This document shows positions 1-12,781 of a stretch of DNA of 64,000 nt, in pieces (the first letter of the stretch is position 1; the number at the start of each line of letters is the position of its first letter). The notes under the pieces were generated by a model. The model searched no databases. It was given only the letters and a program-made list of their open reading frames with translations, and was not told the DNA's origin. The position numbers and the translations under genes are program-made. The stretch lies in assembly GCF_028554725.1 (NCBI RefSeq), contig NC_071670.1:24918001-24982000 (forward strand). Direction: 5' to 3'. The stretch comes from Zeugodacus cucurbitae (lineage: Eukaryota; Arthropoda; Insecta; Diptera; Tephritidae).

Positions 1-690
1 ATTTATTCATAATCATGTATTTTGTATTTTATCACATGTAAGATAAAAGTTTACTTTCCCGCAAGTTAAATACCGACAAATAAAAACATAAAGAATGTTT
101 ATTCATAATCATTTATTTTGTATTTTATCACATTTAATATCAAAGTTCACTTTCCTGCAAGTTAAATATCGACAAATAAAAACATAAAGAATGTTTATTC
201 ATAATCATTTATTTTGTATTTTATCACATTTAATATCAAAGTTCACATTATAGCAAGTTGAATATTGACAAACAAAAACATAAAGAACATTTATTCATAA
301 TCATTTATTTTGTATTTTATCACATGTAAGATAAAAGTTCACTTTCCTGCAAGTTAAATACCGACAAATAAAAACATAAAGAATGTTTATTCATAATCAT
401 TTATTTTGTATTTTATCACATTTAATATCAAAGTTCACTTTCCTGCAAGTTAAATATCGACAAATAAAAACATAAAGAATGTTTATTCGTAATCATTTAT
501 TTTGTATTTTATCACATTTAATATCAAAGTTCGCATTCTAGCAAGTTGAATATTGACAAACAAAAACATAAAGAACATTTATTCATAATCATTTATTTTG
601 TATTTTATCACATGTAAGATAAAAGTTCACTTTCCTGCAAGTTAAATACCGACAAATAAAAACATAAAGAATGTTTACTCATAATCATTT
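1..690. repeat. AT-rich ~96-bp satellite, left block
   Basis: About seven tandem monomers of the 96-bp satellite fill this block. A typical monomer runs from TTCATAATCATTTATTTTG through a TATCACAT box, a GTTCAC(T/A)TT box, a (C/T)TGCAAGTT box and ATCGACAAATAAAAACATAAAG. Three variants alternate here: CATGTAAGATAAAAG, CATTTAATATCAAAG with CCTGCAAG, and CATTTAATATCAAAG with TAGCAAGTTGAATATTG. The same order recurs near 6041-6700, 11850-12510, 15480-16130 and 22990-23640, so this is one instance of a larger repeated segment. No gene is present. Confidence 0.97.
683..690. repeat. Target-site duplication, left copy (LINE)
   Basis: AATCATTT directly precedes the CTT-rich LINE tail and matches positions 2697-2704 exactly. 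In uninterrupted monomers the sequence occurs once and continues into ATTTTG, as it does after 2704. Confidence 0.85.
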
Positions 691-2696
691 CTTCTTCTTC
701 TTAACTGGCGTAGAAACCGCTTACGCGGTTATAGCCGAGTCCACAACAGTGCGCCACGCATCTCTCCTTTTGGCGGTTTGGCGCCAATTGGTAATACCAA
801 GTGAAGACAGGTCCTTCTCCACCTGGTCCTTCCACCGGAGTGGAGGTCTCCCTCTTCCTCGGCTTCCACCAGCGGGTACTGCATCGAAAACTTTCAGAGC
901 TGGGGCACTTTCATCCATTCGAACAACATGACCCAGCCAGCGTAGCCGCTGTCTTTTTATTCGCTGGACTATGTCTATGTCGTCGAACAACACATACAGC
1001 TCATCATTCCATCTTCTGCGGTATTCGCCGTTGCCAATATTTAAGGGACCGTAAATCTTCCGCAAAACCTTTCTCTCGAAAACTCCTAGTGCCGTCTCAT
1101 CGGATGTTGACACCGTCCACGCTTCTGCACCATAAAGTAGGACGGGAATGATGAGGGACTTGTAGAGTTTAGTTTTTGTTCGTCGAGAGAGGACTTTACT
1201 TTTCAATTGCCTACTCAGTCCATAGTAGCACCTGTTGGCAAGAGTGATTCTGCGTTGGATTTCAAGGCTGACATTATTATCGGTGTTAATGTTGGTTCCT
1301 AGGTATACGAAATTATCTACAACTTCAAAGTTATGACTGTCAACAGTGACGTGGGAGCCAAGACGCGAATGCGCTGACTGTTTGTTTGATGACAGGAGAT
1401 ATTTCGTCTTGTCCTCGTTCACCACCAGACCCATTCGCTTCGCTTCCTTATCCAGGCGGGAAAAAGCAGAACTAACGGCGCGGGTGTTGTTTCCGATGAT
1501 ATCAATATCATCGGCGTACGCCAGGAGCTGTACACTCTTGTAGAAGATTGTACCTTCTCTATTTAGCTCTGCAGCTCTTATAATTTTCTCCAGCATCAAG
1601 TTAAAGAAGTCGCACGATAGCGAGTCACCTTGTCTGAAACCTCGTTTGGTATCGAACGGCTCGGAGAGGTCCTTCCCGATCCTGACGGAGCTTTTGGTGT
1701 TGCTCAACGTCAACTTACACAGCCGTATTAGTTTTGCGGGGATACCAAATTCAGACATCGCGGCATAAAGGCAGCTCCTTTTCGTGCTGTCGAAAGCAGC
1801 TTTAAAGTCGACAAATAGATGGTGTGTGTCGATCCTTTTTTCACGGGTTTTCTCCAAGATTTGGCGCATGGTGAATATCTGGTCAGTTGTTGATTTTCCA
1901 GGTCTAAAGCCACACTGATAAGGTCCAATCAGTTTGTTGACGGTGGGCTTTAGTCTTTCACACAGTACGCTCGATAGAACCTTATAAGCGATGTTAAGGA
2001 GGCTTATCCCACGATAGTTGGCGCAGATTGTGGGGTCTCCCTTTTTGTGGATTGGGCAGAGTACACTGAGATTCCAATCGTCGGGCATGCTTTCTTCCGA
2101 CCATATTTCGCAAAGAAGCTGATGCATGCACCTTATCAGCTCTTCGCCGCCGTATTTGAATAGCTCGGCCGGCAATCCATCGGCCCCCGCCGCCTTGTTG
2201 TTCTTCAAGCGGGTAATTGCTATTCTAATTTCTTCACGGTCGGGCAATGGAACATCTGTTCCATCGTCGTCGATTGGGGAATCGGGTTCGCCATCTCCTG
2301 GTGTTGTACTTTCACTGCCATTCAGCAGGCTGGAGAAGTGTTCCCTCCACAAACACAGTATACTCTGGTCATCAACCACTAGATCACCGCTGGGGGTCCT
2401 ACAGGAGTGTGCTCCGGTCTTGAAACCTTCAGTTAGTCGCCGGATCTTTTCGTAAAATTTTCGAGCATTACCCCTGTCGGCCAGCTTGTCAAGCTCTTCA
2501 TACTCACGCATTTCTGCCTCTTTCTTTCTTTTTCTGCAAATGCGTCTCGCTTCCCTCTTCAGCTCTCGGTATCTTTCCCATCCCGCTCGTGTTGCGGTCG
2601 ATCGCAACATTGCGAGGTAGGCAGTCTGTTTTCTCTCCACTGCGAGACGACAATCCTCATCATACCAGCTGTTTTTTTGGCTTTTCCGAAAGCTGC
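691..2696 (-). mobile_element. 5'-truncated RTE-like non-LTR retrotransposon
   Basis: This is a LINE insertion in the satellite. It is read on the minus strand, so its 3' end lies at the left. The 3' end is a short AAG-type simple repeat (plus-strand CTT units at 691-702), only about 30 bases beyond the stop codon. A very short 3' UTR with a simple-repeat tail is usual for the RTE clade. AATCATTT stands on both sides (683-690 and 2697-2704) and is normal satellite sequence, so it is an 8-bp target-site duplication. The 5' end stops inside the coding frame with no endonuclease domain, which is the usual outcome of incomplete reverse transcription. The element occurs once, although its host satellite segment recurs several times. 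It therefore landed after most of those duplications, or in a copy that was not amplified. Clade assignment is by protein appearance and tail and is not proven. Confidence 0.9.
721..2696 (-). CDS. Reverse transcriptase ORF of RTE-like LINE (5' partial)
   Basis: The frame is open from the truncated 5' end at 2696 to the TAA at 721-723, about 657 codons without a stop. A GTG at 2640 can be taken as a formal start, but the frame continues upstream to the element edge, so the true start and the expected N-terminal APE-like endonuclease are missing. Counting from the GTG codon, a basic helical region at 15-70 precedes the reverse transcriptase. Fingers motifs lie near 195-232 (NYRGISLLN). Motif A is FVDFKAAFD at 276-284 with catalytic Asp 278, and motif C is YADD at 375-378. 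A thumb region follows, then a C-terminal tail with GRGRPPLRWKDQ near 595-606 and a WR..A..RDAWR pattern at 619-630, common in insect RTE-type proteins. No RNase H domain is visible. The enzyme would copy element RNA at a nicked target. With the 5' end gone it cannot act as an autonomous element, but the intact frame suggests recent insertion. Confidence 0.88.
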
Positions 2697-2704
2697 AATC
2701 ATTT
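2697..2704. repeat. Target-site duplication, right copy (LINE)
   Basis: AATCATTT resumes the satellite right after the LINE 5' truncation point and is followed by normal monomer sequence. It pairs with 683-690. Confidence 0.85.
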
Positions 2705-5399
2705 ATTTTGTATTTTTATCAGATTTATGATCAAGTTCACATTCTTGCAAGTTGAATATTGACAAACAAAAACATAAAGAACATTTATTCATAATCATTT
2801 ATTTTGTATTTTTATCAGATTTATGATCAAAGTTCACATTCTTGCAAGTTGAATATTGACAAATAAAAACATAAAAAACATAAATTCATAATCATTTATT
2901 TCGTATTTTATCACATTTAAGATCAAAGTTCACTTTCTTGCAAGTTGAATATTAAAAATAAAAACGTAAAGAATGTTTATTCATAATCATTTATTTTGTA
3001 TTTTATCAGATTTATGATCAAGTTCACATTCTTGCAAGTTGAATATTGACAAATAAAAACATAAAGAACATAAATTCATAATCATTTATTTCGTACTTTA
3101 TCACATTTAAGATCAAAGTTCACTTTCTTGCAAGTTGAATATTAAAAATGAAAACGTAAAGAATGTTTATTCATAATCATTTATTTTGTATTTTATCAGA
3201 TTTATGATCAAGTTCACATTCTTGCAAGTTGAATATTGACAAATAAAAACATTAAAAACATTTATTCATAATCATTTATTTTGTATTTTATCACTTTTAA
3301 GATCAAAGTTCGCTTTCTTGCATGTTGTTTATCGACAAATAAAAACATAAAGAATGTTTATTCATAATCATTTATTTTGTATTTTATCACATTTAATATC
3401 AAAGTTCACATTCTAGCAAGTTGAATATTGACAAATAAAAACATAAAGAACATATATTCATAATCATTTATTTTGTATTTTATCACATGTAAGATAAAAG
3501 TTCACTTTCCTGCAAGTTAAATACCGACAAATAAAAACATAAAGAATGTTTATTCATAATCATTTATTTTGTATTTTATCACATTTAATATCAAAGTTCA
3601 CTTTCCTGCAAGTTAAATATCGACACATAAAAACATAAAGAATGTTTATTCATAATCATTTATTTTGTATTTTATCACATTTAATATCAAAGTTCACATT
3701 CTAGCAAGTTGAATATTGACAAATAAAAACATAAAGAACATTTATTCATAATCATTTATTTTGTATTTTATCACATGTAAGATAAAAGTTCACTTTCCTG
3801 CAAGTTAAATACCGACAAATAAAAACATAAAGTACATTTATTCATAATCATTTATTTTGTATTTTATCACATGTAAGATAAAAGTTCCCGCAAGTTAAAT
3901 ACCGACAAATAAAAACATAAAGAATGTTTATTCATAATCATTTATTTTGTATTTTATCACATTTAATATCAAAGTTCACTTTCCTGCAAGTTAAATATCG
4001 ACAAATAAAAACATAAAGAATGTTTATTCATAATCATTTATTTTGTATTTTATCACATTTAATATCAAAGTTCACATTCTAGCAAGTTGAATATTGACAA
4101 ATAAGAACATAAAGAACATTTATTCATAATCATTTATTTTGTATTTTATCACATGTAAGATAAAAGTTCACTTTCCTGCAAGTTAAATACCGACAAATAA
4201 AAACATAAAGAATGTTTATTCATAATCATTTATTTTGTATTTTATCACATTTAATATCAAGGTTCACTTTCCTGCAAGTTAAATATCGACAAATAAAAAC
4301 ATAAAGAATGTTTACTCATAATCATTTATTTTGTATTTATATCAGATTTATGATCAAGTTCAAATTCTTGCAAGTTGAATATTGACAAATAAAAACATAA
4401 AGAACATTTATTCATAATCATTTATTTTGTATTTTATCACATCTAAGATCAAAGTTCACTTTCTTACAAGTTGTTTATCGACAAATAGAAACATAAAGAA
4501 TGTTTATTCATAATCATTTATTTTGTATTTTTATCAGATTTATGATCAAGTTCAATTTCTTGCAAGTTGAATATTAAAAATGAAAACGTAAAGAATGTTT
4601 ATTCATAATCATTTATTTTGTATTTTATCAGATTTATGATCAAGTTCAAATTCTTGCAAGTTGAATATTGACAAATAAAAACATAAAGAACATTTATTCA
4701 TAATCACTTATTTTGTATTTTATCACATTTAAGATCAAAGTTCACTTTCTTGCAAGTTGTTTATCGACAAATAGAAACATAAAGAATGTTTATTCATAAT
4801 CATTTATTTTGTATTTTTATCAGATTTATGATCAAGTTCAATTTCTTGCAAGTTAAATATCGACAAATAAAAACATAAAGAATGTTTACTCATAATCATT
4901 TATTTTGTATTTATATCAGATTTATGATCAAGTTCAAATTCTTGCAAGTTGAATATTGACAAATAAAAACATAAAGAACATTTATTCATAATCATTTATT
5001 TTGTATTTTATCACATTTAAGATCAAAGTTCACTTTCTTGCAAGTTGTTTATCGACAATTAAAAACATAAAGAACATTTATTCATAATCATTTAGTTTGT
5101 ATTTTTATCAGATTTATGATCAAAGTTCACATTCTTGCAAGTTGAATATTGACAAATAAAAACATAAGGAACATTTATTCATAATCATTTAGTTTGTATT
5201 TTTATCAGATTTATGATCAAAGTTCACATTCTTGCAAGTTGAATATTGACAAATAAAAACATAAAGAACATAAATTCATAATCATTTATTTCGTATTTTA
5301 TACATTTAAGATCAAAGTTCACTTTCCTGCAAGTTGAATATTAAAAATAAAAACGTAAGGAATGTTTATTCATAATCATTTATTTTGTATTTTATCAGA

Positions 5400-8300
5400 T
5401 TTATGATCAAGTTCACATTCTTGCAAGTTGAATATTGACAAATAAAAACATAAAGAACATAAATTCATAATCATTTATTTAAGATAAAAGTTCACTTTCT
5501 TGCAAGTTGAATATTAAAAATGAAAACGTAAAGAATGTTTATTGATAATCATTTATTTTGTATTTTATCAGATTTAAGATAAAAGTTCACTTTCGTGCAA
5601 GTTGAATATCGACAAATAGAAACATAAAGAATGTTTATTCATAATCATTTATTTTGTATTTTTATCACATTTAAGATCATAGTTAACTTTCTTGCAAGTT
5701 GTTTATCGACAAATAAAAACATAAAGAACATTTATTCATAATCATTTATTTTGTATTTTATCACATGTAAGATAAAAGTTCACTTTCCTGCAAGTTAAAT
5801 ATCGACAAATAAAAACATAAAGAATGTTTATTCCTAATCATATATTTTGTATTTTATCACATTTCATATCAAAGTTCACTTTCCTGCAAGTTAAATATCG
5901 ACAAATAAAAACATAAAGAATGTTTATTCATAATCATTTATTTTGTATTTTTATCACATTTAATATCAAAGTTCACATTCTAGTAAGTTGAATATTGACA
6001 AATAAAAACCTAAAGAACATTTATTCATAATCATTTATTTTGTATTTTATCACATGTAAGATAAAAGTTTACTTTCCCGCAAGTTAAATACCGACAAATA
6101 AAAACATAAAGAATGTTTATTCATAATCATTTATTTTGTATTTTATCACATTTAATATCAAAGTTCACTTTCCTGCAAGTTAAATATCGACAAATAAAAA
6201 CATAAAGAATGTTTATTCATAATCATTTATTTTGTATTTTATCACATTTAATATCAAAATTCACATTATAGCAAGTTGAATATTGACAAACAAAAACATA
6301 AAGAACATTTATTCATAATCATTTATTTTGTATTTTATCACATGTAAGATAAAAGTTCACTTTCCTGCAAGTTAAATACCGACAAATAAAAACATAAAGA
6401 ATGTTTATTCATAATCATTTATTTTGTATTTTATCACATGTAAGATAAAAGTTCACTTTCCTGCAAGTTAAATATCGACAAATAAAAACATAAAGAATGT
6501 TTATTCGTAATCATTTATTTTGTATTTTATCACATTTAATATCAAAGTTCACATTCTAGCAAGTTGAATATTGACAAACAAAAACATAAAGAACATTTAT
6601 TCATAATCATTTATTTTGTATTTTATCACATGTAAGATAAAAGTTCACTTTCCTGCAAGTTAAATACCGACAAATAAAAACATAAAGAATGTTTACTCAT
6701 AATCATTTATTTTGTATTTTTATCAGATTTATGATCAAGTTCACATTCTTGCAAGTTGAATATTGACAAACAAAAACATAAAGATCATTTATTCATAATC
6801 ATTTATTTTGTATTTTTATCAGATTTATGATCAAGTTCAAATTCTTGCAAGTTGAATATTGACAAATAAAAACATAAAAAACATAAATTCATAATCATTT
6901 ATTTCGTATTTTATCACATTTAAGATCAAAGTTCACTTTCTTGCAAGTTGAATATTAAAAATAAAAACGTAAAGAATGTTTATTCATAATCATTTATTTT
7001 GTATTTTATCAGATTTATGATCAAGTTCACATTCTTGCAAGTTGAATATTGACAAATAAAAACATAAAGAACATAAATTCATAATCATTTATTTCGTACT
7101 TCATCACATTTAAGATCAAAGTTCACTTTCTTGCAAGTTGAATATTAAAAATGAAAACGTAAAGAATGTTTATTCATAATCATTTATTTTGTATTTTATC
7201 AGATTTATGATCAAGTTCACATTCTTGCAAGTTGAATATTGACAAATAAAAACATTAAAAACATTTATTCATAATCATTTATTTTGTATTTTATCACTTT
7301 TAAGATCAAAGTTCGCTTTCTTGCATGTTGTTTATCGACAAATAAAAACATAAAGAGAGTTTATTCATAATCATTTATTTTGTATTTTATCACATTTAAT
7401 ATCAAAGTTCACATTCTTGCAAGTTGAATATTGACAAATAAAAACATAAAGAACATATATTCATAATCATTTATTTTGTATTTTATCACATGTAAGATAA
7501 AAGTTCACTTTCCTGCAAGTTAAATACCGACAAATAAAAACATAAAGAATGTTTATTCATAATCATTTATTTTGTATTTTATCACATTTAATATCAAAGT
7601 TCACTTTCCTGCAAGTTAAATATCGACAAATAAAAACATAAAGAATGTTTATTCATAATCATTTATTTTGTATTTTATCACATTTAATATCAAAGTTCAC
7701 ATTATAGCAAGTTGAATATTGACAAATAAAAACATAAAGAACATTTATTCATAATCATTTATTTTGTATTTTATCACATGTAAGATAAAAGTTCACTTTC
7801 CTGCAAGTTAAAAACCGACAAAATAAAAACATAAAGTACATTTATTCATAATCATTTATTTTGTATTTTATCACATTTAAGATCAAAGTTCACTTTCTTA
7901 CAAGTTGTTTATCGACAAATAGAAACATAAAGAATGTTTATTCATAATCATTTATTTTGTATTTTTATCAGATTTATGATCAAGTTCAATTTCTTGCAAG
8001 TTGAATATTAAAAATGAAAACGTAAAGAATGTTTATTCATAATCATTTATTTTGTATTTTCTCAGATTTATGATCAAGTTCAAATTCTTGCAAGTTGAAT
8101 ATTGACAAATAAAAACATAAAGAACATTTATTCATAATCACTTATTTTGTATTTTATCACATTTAAGATCAAAGTTCACTTTCTTGCAAGTTGTTTATCG
8201 ACAAATAGAAACATAAAGAATGTTTATTCATAATCATTTATTTTGTATTTTATCAGATTTATGATCAAGTTCAAATTCTTGCAAGTTGAATATTGACAAA

Positions 8301-11300
8301 TAAAAACATAAAGAACATTTATTCATAATCATTTATTTTGTATTTTATCACATTTAATATAAAGTTCACATTCTAGCAAGTTGAATATTGACAAATAAGA
8401 ACATAAAGAACATTTATTCATAATCATTTATTTTGTATTTTATCACATGTAAGATAAAAGTTCACTTTCCTGCAAGTTAAATACCGACAAATAAAAACAT
8501 AAAGAATGTTTATTCATAATCATTTATTTTGTATTTTATCACATTTAATATCAAAGTTCACTTTCCTGCAAGTTAAATATCGACAAATAAAAACATAAAG
8601 AATGTTTACTCATAATCATTTATTTTGTATTTATATCAGAATTATGATCAAGTTCAAATTCTTGCAAGTTGAATATTGACAAATAAAAACATAAAGAACA
8701 TTTATTCATAATCATTTATTTTGTATTTTATCACATTTAAGATCAAAGTTCACTTTCTTACAAGTTGTTTATCGACAAATAGAAACATAAAGAATGTTTA
8801 TTCATAATCATTTATTTTGTATTTTTATCAGATTTATGATCAAGTTCAATTTCTTGCAAGTTGAATATTAAAAATGAAAACGTAAAGAATGTTTATTCAT
8901 AATCATTTATTTTGTATTTTATCAGATTTATGATCAAGTTCAAATTCTTGCAAGTTGAATATTGACAAATAAAAACATAAAGAACATTTATTCATAATCA
9001 CTTATTTTGTATTTTATCACATTTAAGATCAAAGTTCACTTTCTTGCAAGTTGTTTATCGACAAATAGAAACATAAAGAATGTTTATTCATAATCATTTA
9101 TTTTGTATTTTTATCAGATTTATGATCAAGTTCAATTTCTTGCAAGTTAAATATCGACAAATAAAAACATAAAGAATGTTTACTCATAATCATTTATTTT
9201 GTATTTATATCAGATTTATGATCAAGTTCAAATTCTTGCAAGTTGAATATTGACAAATAAAAACATAAAGAACATTTATTCATAATCATTTATTTTGTAT
9301 TTTATCACATTTAAGATCAAAGTTCACTTTCTTGCAAGTTGTTTATCGACAACTGGAAACATAAAGAACATTTATTCATAATCATTTATTTTATATTTTA
9401 TCAGATTTAAGATAAAAGTTCACTTTCGTGCAAGTTGAATATCGACAAATAAAAACATAAAGAAAATAAATTCATAATCATTTATTTCGTATTTTAACAC
9501 ATTTAAGGTCAAAGTTCACTTTCTTGCAAGTTGAATATTGACAAATAAAAACATAAAGAACATTTATTCATAATCATTTAGTTTGTATTTTTATCAGATT
9601 TATGATCAAAGTTCACATTCTTGCAAGTTGAATATTGACAAATAAAAACATAAAGAACATAAATTCATAATCATTTATTTAAGATAAAAGTTCACTTTCT
9701 TGCAAGTTGAATATTAAAAATGAAAACGTAAAGAACATTTATTCATAATCATTTATTTTGTATTTTATCACATGTAAGATAAAAGTTCACTTTCCTGCAA
9801 GTTAAATACCGACAAATAAAAACATAAAGAATGTTTATTCATAATCATTTATTTTGTATTTTATCACATGTAAGATAAAAGTTCACTTTCCTGCAAGTTA
9901 AATACCGACAAATAAAAACATAAAGAATGTTTATTCATAATCATTTATTTTGTATTTTATCACATTTAATATCAAAGTTCACTTTCCTGCAAGTTAAATA
10001 TCGACAAATAAAAACATAAAGAATGTTTACTCATAATCATTTATTTTGTATTTATATCAGAATTATGATCAAGTTCAAATTCTTGCAAGTTGAATATTGA
10101 CATATAAAAACATAAAGAACATTTATTCATAATCATTTATTTTGTATTTTATCACATTTAAGATCAAAGTTCACTTTCTTACAAGTTGTTTATCGACAAA
10201 TAGAAACATAAAGAATGTTTATTCATAATCATTTATTTTGTATTTTTATCAGATTTATGATCAAGTTCAATTTCTTGCAAGTTGAATATTAAAAATGAAA
10301 ACGTAAAGAATGTTTATTCATAATCATTTATTTTGTATTTTATCAGATTTATGATCAAGTTCAAATTCTTGCAAGTTGAATATTGACAAATAAAAACATA
10401 AAGAACATTTATTCATAATCACTTATTTTGTATTTTATCACATTTAAGATCAAAGTTCACTTTCTTGCAAGTTGTTTATCGACAAATAGAAACATAAAGA
10501 ATGTTTATTCATAATCATTTATTTTGTATTTTTATCAGATTTATGATCAAGTTCAATTTCTTGCAAGTTAAATATCGACAAATAAAAACATAAAGAATGT
10601 TTACTCATAATCATTTATTTTGTATTTATATCAGATTTATGATCAAGTTCAAATTCTTGCAACTTGAATATTGACAAATAAAAACATAAAGAACATTTAT
10701 TCATAATCATTTATTTTGTATTTTATCACATTTAAGATCAAAGTTCACTTTCTTGCAAGTTGTTTATCGACAACTGGAAACATAAAGAACATTTATTCAT
10801 AATCATTTATTTTATATTTTATCAGATTTAAGATAAAAGTTCACTTTCGTGCAAGTTGAATATCGACAAATAGAAACATAAAGAAAATAAATTCATAATC
10901 ATTTATTTCGTATTTTAACACATTTAAGGTCAAAGTTCACTTTCTTGCAAGTTGAATATTGACAAATAAAAACATAAAGAACATTTATTCATAATCATTT
11001 AGTTTGTATTTTTATCAGATTTATGATCAAAGTTCACATTCTTGCAAGTTGAATATTGACAAATAAAAACATAAAGAACATAAATTCATAATCATTTATT
11101 TCGTATTTTATCACATTTAAGATCAAAGTTCACTTTCTTGCAAGTTGAATATTAAAAATAAAAACGTAAGGAATGTTTATTCATAATCATTTATTTTGTA
11201 TTTTATCAGATTTATGATCAAGTTCACATTCTTGCAAGTTGAATATTGACAAATAAAAACATAAAGAACATAAATTCATAATCATTTATTTAAGATAAAA

Positions 11301-12500
11301 GTTCACTTTCTTGCAAGTTGAATATTAAAAATGAAAACGTAAAGAATGTTTATTGATAATCATTTATTTTGTATTTTATCAGATTTAAGATAAAAGTTCA
11401 CTTTCGTGCAAGTTGAATATCGACAAATAGAAACATAAAGAATGTTTATTCATAATCATTTATTTTGTATTTTTATCACATTTAAGATCATAGTTAACTT
11501 TCTTGCAAGTTGTTTATCGATAAATAACAACATAAAGAACATTTATTAATAATCATTTATTTTGTATTTTATCACATGTATGATAAAAGTTCACTTTCCT
11601 GCAAGTTAAATATCGACAAATAAAAACATAAAGAATGTTTATTCCTAATCATATATTTTGTATTTTATCACATTTCATATCAAAGTTCACTTTCCTGCAA
11701 GTTAAATATCGACAAATAAAAACATAAAGAATGTTTATTCATAATCATTTATTTTGTATTTTTATCACATTTAATATCAAAGTTCACATTCTAGTAAGTT
11801 GAATATTGACAAATAAAAACCTAAAGAACATTTATTCATAATCATTTATTTTGTATTTTATCACATGTAAGATAAAAGTTTACTTTCCCGCAAGTTAAAT
11901 ACCGACAAATAAAACCATAAAGAATGTTTATTCATAATCATTTATTTTGTATTTTATCACATTTAATATCAAAGTTCACTTTCCTGCAAGTTAAATATCG
12001 ACAAATAAAAACATAAAGAATGTTTATTCATAATCATTTATTTTGTATTTTATCACATTTAATATCAAAGTTCACATTATAGCAAGTTGAATATTGACAA
12101 ACAAAAACATAAAGAACATTTATTCATAATCATTTATTTTGTATTTTATCACATGTAAGATAAAAGTTCACTTTCCTGCAAGTTAAATACCGACAAATAA
12201 AAACGTAAAGAATGTTTATTCATAATCATTTATTTTGTATTTTATCACAATTAATATCAAAGTTCACTTTCCTGCAAGTTAAATATCGACAAATAAAAAC
12301 ATAAAGAATGTTTATTCGTAATCATTTATTTTGTATTTTATCACATTTAATATCAAAGTTCACATTCTAGCAAGCTGAATATTGACAAACAAGAACATAA
12401 AGAACATTTATTCATAATCATTTATTTTGTATTTTATCACATGTAAGATAAAAGTTCACTTTCCTGCAAGTTAAATACCGACAAATAAAAACATAAAGAA
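5400..12500. repeat. Segmental duplication, offset 5,811 bp
   Basis: About 5.4-6.7 kb matches 11.2-12.5 kb. TTCCTAATCATATATTTTG at 5831 recurs at 11642, and AAAAACCTAAAGAAC recurs with CTAAAG at 6010 and 11821. The exact outer limits are estimated by eye. Confidence 0.75.
8415..11099. repeat. Tandem segmental duplication, period 1,421 bp
   Basis: Positions 8415-9678 match 9836-11099. A private variant, TATATCAGAATTATGATC in place of CAGATTTATG, sits at about 8640 and again at 10061. The GACAACTGG variant at 9348 recurs at 10769. Both give an offset of exactly 1,421 bases, about 14.8 monomers. The copies part after 9678, where one continues into the shortened TTTATTTAAGATAAAAG monomer and the other into a full monomer. 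Confidence 0.85.
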
Positions 12501-12781
12501 TGTTTACTCATAATCATTTATTTTGTATTTTTATCAGATTTATGATCAAGTTCACATTCTTGCAAGTTGAATATTGACAAACAAAAACATAAAGAACATT
12601 TATTCATAATCATTTATTTTGTATTTTTATCAGATTTATGATCAAAGTTCACATTCTTGCAAGTTGAATATTGACAAATAAAAACATAAAAAACATAAAT
12701 TCATAATCATTTATTTCGTATTTTATCACATTTAAGATCAAAGTTCACTTTCTTGCAAGTTGAATATTAAAAATAAAAACG

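Noticed and set aside
671..2455. Plus-strand frames across the RTE-like LINE
   Set aside because: All are antisense to the long reverse transcriptase frame and show no protein features.
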